DNA of 64,000 nt from Anoxynatronum buryatiense. GTDB lineage: Bacteria; Bacillota; Clostridia; Peptostreptococcales; Tindalliaceae. Of the stretch, positions 1 through 7,684 are shown piece by piece. Made by a program: the position numbers and the translations under genes. The stretch covers positions 53,323-117,322 of the forward strand of contig NZ_FXUF01000012.1 of the NCBI RefSeq assembly GCF_900182905.1. The letters run 5' to 3'. The notes under the pieces were generated by a model. That model saw only the letters and a list, made by a program, of their open reading frames with translations, made no database searches and was not told the DNA's origin. Position 1 is the first letter of the stretch, and each line of letters opens with the position of its first letter.

Positions 1-472
1 CTCCCGGCCGCCGGGTGATCATCACATTCCAGGGGTTTCGACAAAAACGACTGTCATGGGCCTCCCGAAAAGCCTGAAGATCCGGGTCATACACATGGCC
101 GGTGAACTCCGGCTCTTCCTTCAGGGTGCCGGTGCCCAGCAGTACGGCATCTGCCCAGGTGCGCACCAGATTCACCATCCACAGATCTGTTTTCCCCTGG
201 CTGTGATCCAGTTTGTTGGCACTGGTGAGGGTTCTGCTGCTGGGTTCATTTTCAAACCCCAGGCGCCCGTCAAGGGAAAGCACCAGACAGCCGGTGAGAT
301 AGGGGCGGTCTGGCGGCGCCGCCGGAAAAAGAAGGGGGCCGTACACCCGTTCCACTTTTTCGGGAATCTGGCGAAAGTCTGCATTTTCTGCCATTTGACG
401 TAACAGGTTTTCGTTTCTGTAAAGGCATTGTAACGGTAACTGAGATGCAGGAAAAGCGATTTTTTTCAGCAT
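1..472 (-). CDS. RibD C-terminal / dihydrofolate-reductase-like reductase (partial, runs off left edge)
   Basis: Leftward reading frame opening with ATG at 472, preceded by a GGAGGC ribosome binding site, and still open at base 1, so only the first 157 or so residues are present. The translation contains LTGCLVLSLDGRLG and later WADAVLLGTGTLKEE, which match the strand-turn and nucleotide-binding segments of the RibD C-terminal / bacterial dihydrofolate reductase fold (NADPH-dependent pyrimidine reductases). There is no deaminase domain upstream, so it is a stand-alone reductase, probably of the RibD_C family; the exact substrate cannot be told. The first 45 residues precede the recognisable fold. 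The next gene on the same strand is the small selenoprotein gene, 130 bases upstream. Confidence 0.7.
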   Translation of the reverse strand, partial: MLKKIAFPASQLPLQCLYRNENLLRQMAENADFRQIPEKVERVYGPLLFPAAPPDRPYLTGCLVLSLDGRLGFENEPSSRTLTSANKLDHSQGKTDLWMVNLVRTWADAVLLGTGTLKEEPEFTGHVYDPDLQAFREAHDSRFCRNPWNVMITRRPG

Positions 473-601
473 AACTGCCTCCGGTTTCACAATAGTCTAT
501 TTTTTGACAGTGTGTTTCTTGATGGTACGATTCCTGTGATGCTTCGCCTTTCAGCGATAATGAATGATCATTGCCTGATATGGGCAACAGATTTTCCTGG
601 T

Positions 602-883
602 CTAATATTTCTCCAGCATCAGTTTTTTCCATTTGAACAGCTGCGACAGTGAAATCACCACTTCACTGCTTTGGGCCGTCAATTTTTTGGGGATAAAGAG
701 GGTAATCCCCTGATGCTGAAAAGCTTCGTAATCCTCCGGATTACTTTCGGGCTCCCAAAGATCAATCACCGCCACATCCACGGTGCCCGAGTGGCATCAA
801 CCCTGTTTGACATAGTGAATTCCTGCCTTGCCTCCGTTCTGAAGGATGTATTCCACCGCTGCTTTTTCCATGCTAATTTTCAT
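602..883 (-). CDS. Small HesB/IscA-like (CC/Se-motif) selenoprotein with in-frame UGA
   Basis: A 93-residue leftward frame from ATG 883 to TAG 602, interrupted only by one in-frame TGA at 799-797 (codon 29), immediately followed by a Cys codon. The local sequence reads VKQG-U-C-HSGTVDVAV, a Sec-Cys pair in the place where small HesB/IscA-like proteins carry a CC or UC motif. The frame continues for 64 sensible residues after TGA, ending in FIPKKLT...LFKWKKLMLEKY. The start has a good site (AAAGGGTG, then ATG). Just after the TGA the RNA can fold GCCAC with GUGGC (bases 795-771), a candidate SECIS. The family is associated with Fe-S or redox chemistry, but its function is unknown. Alternative: a pseudogene with one nonsense mutation, made less likely by the UC position and by a second Sec gene nearby. 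Confidence 0.72.
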
Positions 884-906
884 GGGGTTTCACCCTTTCC
901 ATCTTG

Positions 907-915
907 TGCTATAAT
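907..915 (+). promoter_or_regulatory. Extended -10 promoter for ygiQ
   Basis: TGC-TATAAT: a perfect -10 hexamer at 910-915 with the TGn extension, 44 bases before the ygiQ start. The matching -35 is poor. It lies in the 75-bp divergent gap between the selenoprotein gene and ygiQ. Confidence 0.5.
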
Positions 916-958
916 AATACCACTGCAGACATCACCGCAGCCTGAAAGGAATCTAACG

Positions 959-2818
959 ATGACACAACCATTTTTACCCGTTACACTGGAAGAAGCCGAA
1001 AAACGGGGATGGGAATTTCCCGATTTTGTTCTGGTAAGCGGTGACGCTTACGTAGACCATCCTGCCTTCGCCCCCGCTGTTATTGGCCGGTGGCTGGAAG
1101 CCCATGGGTTTTCTGTGGGGATCATTCCCCAGCCTGACTGGACCGACCCGGAGGCCTTTTCTGTTTTCGGCACGCCCCGGCTGGCTTTTCTGGTGACCGC
1201 CGGCAACATGGACTCCATGGTGAACCATTACACCGTCAATAAAAAGCGGCGCCGACAGGATGCCTACTCTCCCGGCGGCGCATCCGAAAAGCGTCCCGAC
1301 CGGGCAGCCACTGTTTACACCCGCAAACTGAAGAAACTCTTCCCCAAAACACCGGTGATTTTAGGTGGGCTGGAGGCCAGCCTGCGGCGCATGGCCCACT
1401 ACGACTACTGGGAAGACCGGATGAAGCCCTCCATTCTCATGGACACCAAGGCTGACCTGCTGGTTTACGGCATGGGAGAACGCACCATTCTGGAAATTGC
1501 CGAGGCACTGAACAGCGGTCTTGCTGCTGCCAGTCTCACCTTTATCCCCGGCACCGCTTTCTTTTCCCGGGATTTGGAAACTTTCGACACCCCCCTGGTA
1601 CTCCCCTCCTGGCGCACCCTGCAGGATTCCAAAAAACAGGTGGCACGAAGTTTTCTCCGGCAGATGGATCACAACGACCCCGTCACCGGCCAGCCTCTGG
1701 CAGAACCCTACGACACCGGGTTTATTGTACAGCTGCCCCCGGCAGAACCACTGACCACAGCCGAAATGGACCAGGTGTACCGGCTGCCCTACCTCCGCCG
1801 CGCACACCCCCAGTACGACAAAGCCGGCGGCGTTCCCGCTCTGGATGAAGTGCAGTTCAGCCTCACCAGCAGCCGGGGCTGTTTTGGCGCCTGTCATTTT
1901 TGTGCCATCACCTACCACCAGGGCAAAACGGTGCAACCCCGCAGTCATGAGGCCATCCTTGAGGAAGCTGCCGCCATGACCCAGGACCCGGCTTTCAAAG
2001 GTTATTTTCACGATGTGGGCGGCCCCACGGCCAATTTCCGGCAACCGGCCTGTGAAAAAATGACCACCTCCGGTGCCTGTACTCACCGCCAGTGCCTCAC
2101 GCCTCAGCCCTGCCCCAATCTGACAGTGGATCACCATGATTACGTGACCCTGCTGCAAAAGCTGCGCAAGCTGCCCCGGGTGAAGAAGGTGTTTGTACGC
2201 TCTGGCGTGCGTTATGATTATGTGATGGCTGATTCAGACCCCACTTTTTTTGAAGAGCTCTGCCGCCACCATGTGAGCGGCCAGTTGCGGGTGGCTCCTG
2301 AGCATGTGGACGAAAAGGTGCTGGCACTCATGGGCAAACCCTCCAAAGAGGTGTACGAAGCCTTCCGCAAGCGTTTCGAAGACTTTAACACCCGGGAAAA
2401 CCTGAACCAGTTTTTGGTGCCCTACCTGATCTCCAGCCACCCCGGCTCTGATCTGAAGGCGGCCATTGAGCTGGCTCTCTACCTGAAAGAACTGGGCCAC
2501 ACCCCTGAACAGGTGCAGGATTTTTACCCCACTCCCGGCACTCTTTCCACTGTCATGTATTATACCGAAATGAACCCCTTTACAGAAGAGCCCCTTTTCG
2601 TTCCCAAAGAGCCGGATGAAAAGCGGATGCAACGGGCACTGCTCCAGGCCCGGCTGCCTGAAAACCACGCACTGGTGCGCCAGGCCCTGAATAAAGCGGG
2701 TCGTCGTGATCTGATCGGCCGTCACCCGGACGCATTGGTGCCACCCGGCGACGAAGTGAAAAAAGCAAAGCCTGCACCACCAAAATCCCAGGGGAGCAGG
2801 CGCAAAAATCACCGTTAA
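959..2818 (+). CDS. ygiQ: YgiQ family radical SAM protein
   Basis: A 619-residue protein whose N-terminus (LPVTLEEAEKRGWEFPDFV) and overall length match the YgiQ / UPF0313 radical SAM family. The SAM-cluster motif is CFGACHFC within SSRGCFGACHFCAITYHQG around residue 305, giving the three cysteines that bind the 4Fe-4S cluster. Later come the Cys-rich segment CTHRQCLTPQPCPNL and the family's VRSGVRYDY and APEHVDEKVL blocks. The true substrate of YgiQ is not established. I start at ATG 959 (AAAGGA upstream): the open frame extends back to 671, but that part overlaps the selenoprotein gene antisense and has no family similarity. The C-terminal 30 residues are Lys/Pro/Ala-rich. A strong terminator follows 57 bases after the stop. 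Confidence 0.92.
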   Translation: MTQPFLPVTLEEAEKRGWEFPDFVLVSGDAYVDHPAFAPAVIGRWLEAHGFSVGIIPQPDWTDPEAFSVFGTPRLAFLVTAGNMDSMVNHYTVNKKRRRQDAYSPGGASEKRPDRAATVYTRKLKKLFPKTPVILGGLEASLRRMAHYDYWEDRMKPSILMDTKADLLVYGMGERTILEIAEALNSGLAAASLTFIPGTAFFSRDLETFDTPLVLPSWRTLQDSKKQVARSFLRQMDHNDPVTGQPLAEPYDTGFIVQLPPAEPLTTAEMDQVYRLPYLRRAHPQYDKAGGVPALDEVQFSLTSSRGCFGACHFCAITYHQGKTVQPRSHEAILEEAAAMTQDPAFKGYFHDVGGPTANFRQPACEKMTTSGACTHRQCLTPQPCPNLTVDHHDYVTLLQKLRKLPRVKKVFVRSGVRYDYVMADSDPTFFEELCRHHVSGQLRVAPEHVDEKVLALMGKPSKEVYEAFRKRFEDFNTRENLNQFLVPYLISSHPGSDLKAAIELALYLKELGHTPEQVQDFYPTPGTLSTVMYYTEMNPFTEEPLFVPKEPDEKRMQRALLQARLPENHALVRQALNKAGRRDLIGRHPDALVPPGDEVKKAKPAPPKSQGSRRKNHR

Positions 2819-2874
2819 ACAGACTGTCGCCAACATACAATGAAGATAACAGATTTGGTGTAAGTCAACCTCTG

Positions 2875-2904
2875 AACTGCCGGCATGATTGCCGGCAGTT
2901 TTCT
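2875..2904 (+). terminator. Rho-independent terminator of ygiQ
   Basis: Perfect 11-bp stem AACTGCCGGCA / TGCCGGCAGTT with a TGAT loop, followed by TTCTTTT. The T-tract is only on the plus strand, so it ends ygiQ; it abuts the convergent msrA stop codon. Confidence 0.88.
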
Positions 2905-2905
2905 T

Positions 2906-3685
2906 TTACCAATAAGCCGCTGCCATGCGGCGCAGCTGCTGTTCTGCCTCCGCCGACAGATTCATCCATTTCAGGTCTTCCTCCATCTGCTCCGGTGTTC
3001 CATGACCGGCCAGGTAACCGTTCACTCGGGCGGCGGTGGTGGAGTCCACAAAGGCATTAAAGGTGTCAAACTGACTTTTCACCTCGCCAAACAGCTCCCG
3101 CCGGTTCTGCAGATAATATTTCTGGTGGTAATCCTCGGCTGAGTAGAAGGTCACTTCTGACCGAATCACTGTCTGCACCTGCCGGCCTTTGGCAGCTTCC
3201 AACTGCTGGATGGAATTCTGCAGTATCTTGGCCTGCGTGTCGTCGTGGGTAAACACCATGCTGCGGTACTGGGCTGACCAGGCCCTTGCAAAGGGGTCGT
3301 GGTTTTCCCAGAAGATGTGAAGCAGCGCCTCATATGTGATCACTTCAGGGTCATAGACAATCTGAATGGTTTCTGTATGATCGCCAATCTGGTGGTACGT
3401 GGGGTTGGGGGTGGTGCCTCCGGCATAACCGACACGGGTGCGCATCACTCCCGGCTGTTGCCCGAACCGGGCATCAGGTCCCCAGAATCAGCCAAGGGCA
3501 AAAGTGGCTGTTGCTTCATGGGTGGTTTGATCATTGATTTCCTGCATTTCATCACCTCTTTCAGTTTCTGACGCGGGATTACCCGCGTGTTCTTCCCGGC
3601 AGCCAGTAACGACTGCCGCCACTAATACCCATAACAGCAGCAATCCCAAAACCGGAAACCGCCGCCTCTTCAGATTCTTGTTCAC
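2906..3685 (-). CDS. msrA: Lipoprotein peptide-methionine (S)-S-oxide reductase, selenocysteine form
   Basis: Reads leftward from GTG 3685 to TAA 2906 (259 codons), interrupted only by TGA at 3490-3488 (codon 66). That TGA falls exactly at the catalytic position of MsrA: ALG-U-FWGPDARFG, where ordinary enzymes have GCFWG. The rest is standard MsrA: RTRVGYAGG, TYHQIGDHTETIQIVYD, FWENHDP, SAEDYHQKYY. No Cys remains in the catalytic domain, so there is no resolving cysteine, as in known clostridial Sec-MsrA. The N-terminus is a lipoprotein signal (hydrophobic run ending VVTGC, Cys29), placing it outside the membrane. A GCCCG-GUU-CGGGC hairpin begins 16 nt after UGA. The GTG start overlaps the uspA stop by four bases (GTGA), so the two are probably translationally coupled. 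Role: repair of oxidised methionine in exported proteins. Confidence 0.85.
3460..3472 (-). promoter_or_regulatory. Candidate bacterial SECIS hairpin in msrA
   Basis: Five-bp stem GCCCG/CGGGC with a GUU loop, 16 nt downstream of the in-frame UGA. The spacing and the G-U in the apical loop agree with bacterial SECIS elements. The fold is drawn by eye only. Confidence 0.55.
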
Positions 3686-4557
3686 CGTACACCACTTCCA
3701 TTCATCACATGGGTGTCGCAGGGCACCAACAGCACCGGCTGCTTTGACTGGCGGGCCACAGCTTCGGCAGTGCTGCCCAGTAACAGCTGCTGAATAAAGC
3801 CTTCCCCCCGCCGGGGCATCAAAATGAGGCTGACAGCTTCTTCATCAGCAATTTCAAGAATACGCCGGGAGGGAGTGCCGTCAGTGAGATGTACCGCCAC
3901 TTCACAGCCAGCCGCTTCCAGTTCTTTTCTCATTTGCTGCAGTTCCTGCTCGTTCCGATCCCGCAGCTCCTGCCACATGGCTTCGTCCCGAACCTTCTGT
4001 ACCACTGATACCAAGACCGCCGAATCAATATAAGGCGCCATGTTCAGCAGCTCCTGCCACACCTGCCGGGCGCAGGGAGAAAAATCAGTGGGAAACAAAA
4101 TCCGGTTAAATTTCAGCCGACACACCGGTGTGTAATCTTTTCGGTTTACGTCTCTGAATTTTTCCACCAGTACTGGTACGGGGCTGAGGCGAACCACATC
4201 AAAGGTGGTACTTCCCAAAAACAGGCTGCGGATCATGCCGCCCCCATGAGAGCCCATGAGAATCAGCGAAGCCCCTTCTTCCACAGCTGTGTTAATGATT
4301 TCTTCCGGTGGAAATCCCATGGGCACCCGAATGCTCACCTGATACCCTTCCGCTTCCAGCCGTTTTTTTTCCTGTTGCAGCCGTTCTTCGTAGTGGCGCT
4401 GCACCTCCAGGGCACTTCCCTGGGCTCTCACAATGCTGACAGCATGAAAAAGTATCACTTCTTCCATTCCATGTGCTTTCAACTCCGCCAGGCAGGCCAT
4501 CAGTTCCTGGGCCGGCGGTGAAAAATCGGTGGCCAGCAGTATTTTTTTCATCAACAT
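3682..4557 (-). CDS. Tandem universal stress protein (two UspA domains)
   Basis: About 291 residues. The first UspA domain starts MKKILLATDFSPPA and carries the nucleotide-binding segment LILMGSHGGGMIRSLFLGST. The second begins FNRILFPTDFSPCA and ends LILMPRRGEGFIQQLLLGST. Both keep the G-x(2)-G-x(9)-G(S/T)-type ATP-binding signature, so it is likely a nucleotide-binding tandem Usp. I start at ATG 4557, which has GAGAGGGG upstream; the open frame extends to 4641 without a site. Its stop overlaps the msrA start (GTGA), which ties the stress protein to Met-sulfoxide repair in one transcript. The TetR gene precedes it on the other side on the same strand, with about 115 bases between. Confidence 0.88.
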   Translation of the reverse strand: MLMKKILLATDFSPPAQELMACLAELKAHGMEEVILFHAVSIVRAQGSALEVQRHYEERLQQEKKRLEAEGYQVSIRVPMGFPPEEIINTAVEEGASLILMGSHGGGMIRSLFLGSTTFDVVRLSPVPVLVEKFRDVNRKDYTPVCRLKFNRILFPTDFSPCARQVWQELLNMAPYIDSAVLVSVVQKVRDEAMWQELRDRNEQELQQMRKELEAAGCEVAVHLTDGTPSRRILEIADEEAVSLILMPRRGEGFIQQLLLGSTAEAVARQSKQPVLLVPCDTHVMNGSGVR

Positions 4558-4671
4558 CAAAAAAACCCCTCTCAGGCTTTTACCTTTAGTGGATATATAC
4601 CCATCAAGGCTGGCTTTTAAGAAGAGGCTTTTAGGATGCATTTTTTTCAGATGCGGCTTTTTCGAAATGGA

Positions 4672-5265
4672 TTACGGGGCCTGAAGGCTGTCCAGCAACA
4701 ACTGTACGCTTCCGATGTGCTTCTGCACGTCTTCTCCCTGATGCAGTGCCAGATGAATCAAAAAAGATTCCACCAACACGTATAGGGTAAAGGCCATGCT
4801 GGGTGTGGGCATGTCCCGGATTTCACCTTTTTCAATACCCTGGTCCAGCAGTTCCTGAAAAGTGTGACGAATCTGTGCCATATGATCGTGCACCAACTCG
4901 ATGGAGGGGTGTTCTTCCCGAATCATAATGAGCCAGAGGTCCACTAACACCACCAGTTTCCGATTGTTGTCGTACTCTTTGAGAATAGCCGGAATCAATT
5001 TGCGGATGGTCTGCAGGGGGCTTTCTGCCTCGTCGGCCAGAATGATCCGAAAATCGTCCCGCAGTGATTCAAACAGGTGGGCAATGGTATACTGCAATAT
5101 TTCATCCTTGTTGCGAAAATACTGATAAATGGTGGTTCGGCCGATGCCGCAGGCACTGGTGATATCCACCAGGTGAGTGTTGTGAAAACCTTTTTGCAGA
5201 AAGGAATCCACTGCTTTTTCCATGATCATGCGTTTTTTGGCTTCGTAGTCCACAATTTTTGGCAC
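4672..5265 (-). CDS. TetR/AcrR family transcriptional regulator
   Basis: About 197 residues from GTG 5265, which has AGGTG at the right spacing; an ATG 42 bases further upstream has no ribosome site and would place the palindrome inside the gene. The N-terminal helix-turn-helix reads AVDSFLQKGFHNTHLVDI then CGIGRTTIYQYFRNKDEIL, the classic TetR signature. The C-terminal helical ligand domain is of the general TetR_C type and gives no clue to the ligand. Two perfect palindromes upstream (5281-5298 and 5320-5334) suggest autoregulation. Neighbours are a stress protein/MsrA pair downstream and a hybrid histidine kinase upstream. Confidence 0.88.
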   Translation of the reverse strand: MPKIVDYEAKKRMIMEKAVDSFLQKGFHNTHLVDITSACGIGRTTIYQYFRNKDEILQYTIAHLFESLRDDFRIILADEAESPLQTIRKLIPAILKEYDNNRKLVVLVDLWLIMIREEHPSIELVHDHMAQIRHTFQELLDQGIEKGEIRDMPTPSMAFTLYVLVESFLIHLALHQGEDVQKHIGSVQLLLDSLQAP

Positions 5266-5280
5266 TTCTTTCACCTCTTT

Positions 5281-5298
5281 AATGACGCATACGTCATT
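5281..5298. promoter_or_regulatory. Palindrome in the tetR leader (candidate operator 1)
   Basis: AATGACG-CATA-CGTCATT: perfect 7-bp arms, 16 bases before the chosen GTG start of the TetR gene. Position and symmetry fit an autoregulatory TetR operator. Confidence 0.5.
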
Positions 5299-5319
5299 TA
5301 TTTTCAATTTTTAGTGTAC

Positions 5320-5334
5320 CATATCTCAGATATG
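5320..5334. promoter_or_regulatory. Second palindrome upstream of tetR (candidate operator 2)
   Basis: CATATCT-C-AGATATG: perfect 7-bp arms around one base, centred 38 bases from the first palindrome. The sequence is unrelated to the first one, so it may bind a different protein or a promoter-overlapping dimer. Confidence 0.4.
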
Positions 5335-5446
5335 TGGAACAAGTGTAACAACCTCAACAAACTTATTTTTATCAACAAACTTAATTGCAACAGCCTATTG
5401 CATTTTCTTTTCAGGCGCAACAGCCACCTGACAACCAATAATCACT

Positions 5447-7483
5447 TTACTCCGGCAATACCGAAGGTGACTCCTGGGCCACCACCCATTCCTGAATCAC
5501 CTGATGCAGTTTCTCCATATCAATGGGCTTTGACAGATAGTCGTTCATTCCCACTGCCAGACACCGCTCTTTATCCTGCTTTAGTGCGTGGGCACTGATG
5601 CCGATGATGGGAGTGCGTTCTCCAAACTTCTTCTCGAAGGAGCGAATCACGGAGGTCACTTCAATACCGCTGATGGTGGGCAGTTGCACATCCATGAGCA
5701 CCAGATCGTAGGCGGTGGTTCCGAACATGCGAATGGCTTCGAAGCCATCCTGGGCCAAATCCACCTGGGCCCCCAGCTTGCGGCAGATTTTGCGAAGAAG
5801 AATCTGGCTGATTTCGTCATCTTCCACAGCCAGAATGCGAATGCTTTCTTTCACATGGGAGAACATCCTTTGCTTCTGACTGGCTGCTTCTCCATTTCCT
5901 GCATGAAGTTCGTGGACACGCAGTGGAACCTCAAAATAGAAGCGGCTTCCTTCTCCCGGCGCACTGGAGAGAGACACGGTGCCGCCCATGAGCTCCACCA
6001 GCTTCTGGACAATGGCCAGTCCCAGGCCGGTTCCCTGATAGGACTTGGAATAGGAGTCATCCAACTGGGTGAACCGTCGAAAAAGCTTCTGCTGGTCTTC
6101 AGAAGCAATACCAATCCCTGTATCAGCCACGGCGAATCGATAAATGCCAAAAGGATTTTCATACCGAACCAGGTCTGCCTCCAGGGTTACTTTTCCCGTT
6201 TCAGTGAACTTGAAAGCGTTACTCAACAGATGATAAAGTACCCGGGCCAGCTTGCTCCTGTCGCCCACCACCTTCACCCGGCAGGCCTCCGGCGCTTCAA
6301 GAGCAAATGGCAGGTTTCGGCTTTCCCCCAACACCCGAAAAGGTTCCATTACTTCTTCCAGGGTTTGGATCAGTTCAAAGACCTCTTCCCGCAGTTCGAT
6401 GCGCTGCGACTCAATACGGGCCACATCCAGCAGGTTGTTCATTGTTTCCACCATGCGCCCTGCCGACTCTGTGAGAATGTGTACCAATTCCAGCTGTTCC
6501 TGGGAGAGGGGAGTGCTTTCCAGCAGCATGGCGGCACCATAAATGCCATTCATCGGTGTGCGAATTTCGTGGCTCATATTGGAGAGAAACTGACTTTTCA
6601 CCTGGCTGGCTGCCTCTGCCCGCTCTTTGGCTTCCCGCAGTTCCAGCTCTTCTTTCTTTCGCTGGGTGATATCGGTATAAATCGCCTGGTACCCCACAAT
6701 CGCATCATCCACAATCACCGGGCCGCCTCTGACAATCACCGGCACCCGGCTGCCATCCTTGTGAACACGCACTGACTCCATCTCCACAAATTCATTCGAT
6801 TGTGTCCGGCAGGAGACGAGTGCCGCCTCCTTCAGTAAATCTTCATCTGTAATGAGCGGGTCCAGCGACAACCCCACACATTCTGCCTCGGTATAGCCGA
6901 AAAGACGGGTGAACTGCTGATTGATTCTCACTATTTCGTGGCGGGTGTTCAGATGGGCCAGGGCTTCGGGAGAATACCTGAACAAAGACTCCAACACACT
7001 TTTCTGGTATCGCAGTGATATCTCTGCCTTCTTGCGCCGGGTAATATCCTGATGGGTGCCCACCATACGGGTTGGTTGACCATGTTCGTCCCATTCCACT
7101 GTTTTCCCCCGGGAAAGAATCCATTTTTCCTGCCCATCCTTGGTTCTCATGCGAAAAACCGAATGATAATGTGCCAACTCACCTGTGATGTATAGTTCTC
7201 TGATTTTTTCCATCCGTTTCAAGTCTTCAGGGTGAACGTGTGTCAGAAAAAAATCGTAGGTATGACGAACTTCGTCGGCTGAGAAGCCAAGCATCTGAGC
7301 CCAGCTCTCAGAAATAATATTTTCACCCGTCACCAGGTTCCAGTCCCAAATGCCCTCCTGCGCCGCCTCCAATGCCATTTTGGCCCGAAGCAGTGCATTC
7401 TGTGAAAAAGCGTGGTCACGCTGGGCTCTGCGGGAATAGCGACTACCCTTTGAATGAAAATACCGGTGCGTTATCCCTGGCAT
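5447..7483 (-). CDS. Hybrid sensor histidine kinase (PAS-PAS-HisKA-HATPase-REC)
   Basis: About 678 residues with no membrane segment, so a cytoplasmic sensor. Two PAS domains: first around residues 35-150 (GIWDWNLVTGENIISES ... MVGTHQDITRRKKAE), second around 160-285 (NTRHEIVRINQQFTRLFGYT ... IYTDITQRKKEE). A coiled linker follows, then HisKA with phospho-His in SNMSHEIRTPMNG, then HATPase (LLSNAFKFTETG, DTGIGI, GTGLGLAIVQKL), then a receiver domain (LAVEDDEIS, phospho-Asp in LVLMDVQLP, Lys in LSKPI). It lacks a DNA-binding or HPt domain, so the output partner is elsewhere. ATG 7483 has a GGGGTG site; GTG 7492 is an alternative. Nothing adjacent looks like its partner. Confidence 0.92.
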   Translation of the reverse strand: MPGITHRYFHSKGSRYSRRAQRDHAFSQNALLRAKMALEAAQEGIWDWNLVTGENIISESWAQMLGFSADEVRHTYDFFLTHVHPEDLKRMEKIRELYITGELAHYHSVFRMRTKDGQEKWILSRGKTVEWDEHGQPTRMVGTHQDITRRKKAEISLRYQKSVLESLFRYSPEALAHLNTRHEIVRINQQFTRLFGYTEAECVGLSLDPLITDEDLLKEAALVSCRTQSNEFVEMESVRVHKDGSRVPVIVRGGPVIVDDAIVGYQAIYTDITQRKKEELELREAKERAEAASQVKSQFLSNMSHEIRTPMNGIYGAAMLLESTPLSQEQLELVHILTESAGRMVETMNNLLDVARIESQRIELREEVFELIQTLEEVMEPFRVLGESRNLPFALEAPEACRVKVVGDRSKLARVLYHLLSNAFKFTETGKVTLEADLVRYENPFGIYRFAVADTGIGIASEDQQKLFRRFTQLDDSYSKSYQGTGLGLAIVQKLVELMGGTVSLSSAPGEGSRFYFEVPLRVHELHAGNGEAASQKQRMFSHVKESIRILAVEDDEISQILLRKICRKLGAQVDLAQDGFEAIRMFGTTAYDLVLMDVQLPTISGIEVTSVIRSFEKKFGERTPIIGISAHALKQDKERCLAVGMNDYLSKPIDMEKLHQVIQEWVVAQESPSVLPE

Positions 7484-7565
7484 CAAGATCACCCCATCCT
7501 TTGCGGTCTCGTTTCAATCATAGGGTGAATACCCCATCTGGAACGTTCGCTAACATATAAAATCA

Positions 7566-7604
7566 AAAGAAAAGTACCCGCTCCCACAAGAGAAACGGGT
7601 ACTT
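7566..7604 (-). terminator. Terminator at the end of the tad-degSU operon
   Basis: Stem AAGTACCCG / CGGGTACTT (9 bp, 15-nt loop) at 7572-7604, followed on the minus strand by TTTCTTTTG. It lies 80 bases downstream of the DegU-like gene and closes the leftward operon. Confidence 0.75.
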
Positions 7605-7684
7605 ATTACCGGCCAAACTCACCCGGTGATGATATGTGGTCACTTGACATCATTTCTGATACAGTATGAGTGCTGTCAAACGGT

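Noticed and set aside
56..403. Rightward open frame at the left edge
   Set aside because: Shadow of the leftward RibD-like gene; no ribosome site and no family similarity.
671..958. Upstream extension of the ygiQ reading frame
   Set aside because: It overlaps the selenoprotein gene antisense, has no family similarity, and the ATG at 959 has its own ribosome site and extended -10 promoter.
2906..3448. A shortened MsrA starting at the first ATG after the UGA
   Set aside because: It would lack the catalytic residue and has no ribosome site. Reading UGA as selenocysteine explains both halves.
3488..3685. A separate 65-residue lipoprotein gene
   Set aside because: It is the N-terminal part of MsrA in the same frame, ending only at the Sec codon.
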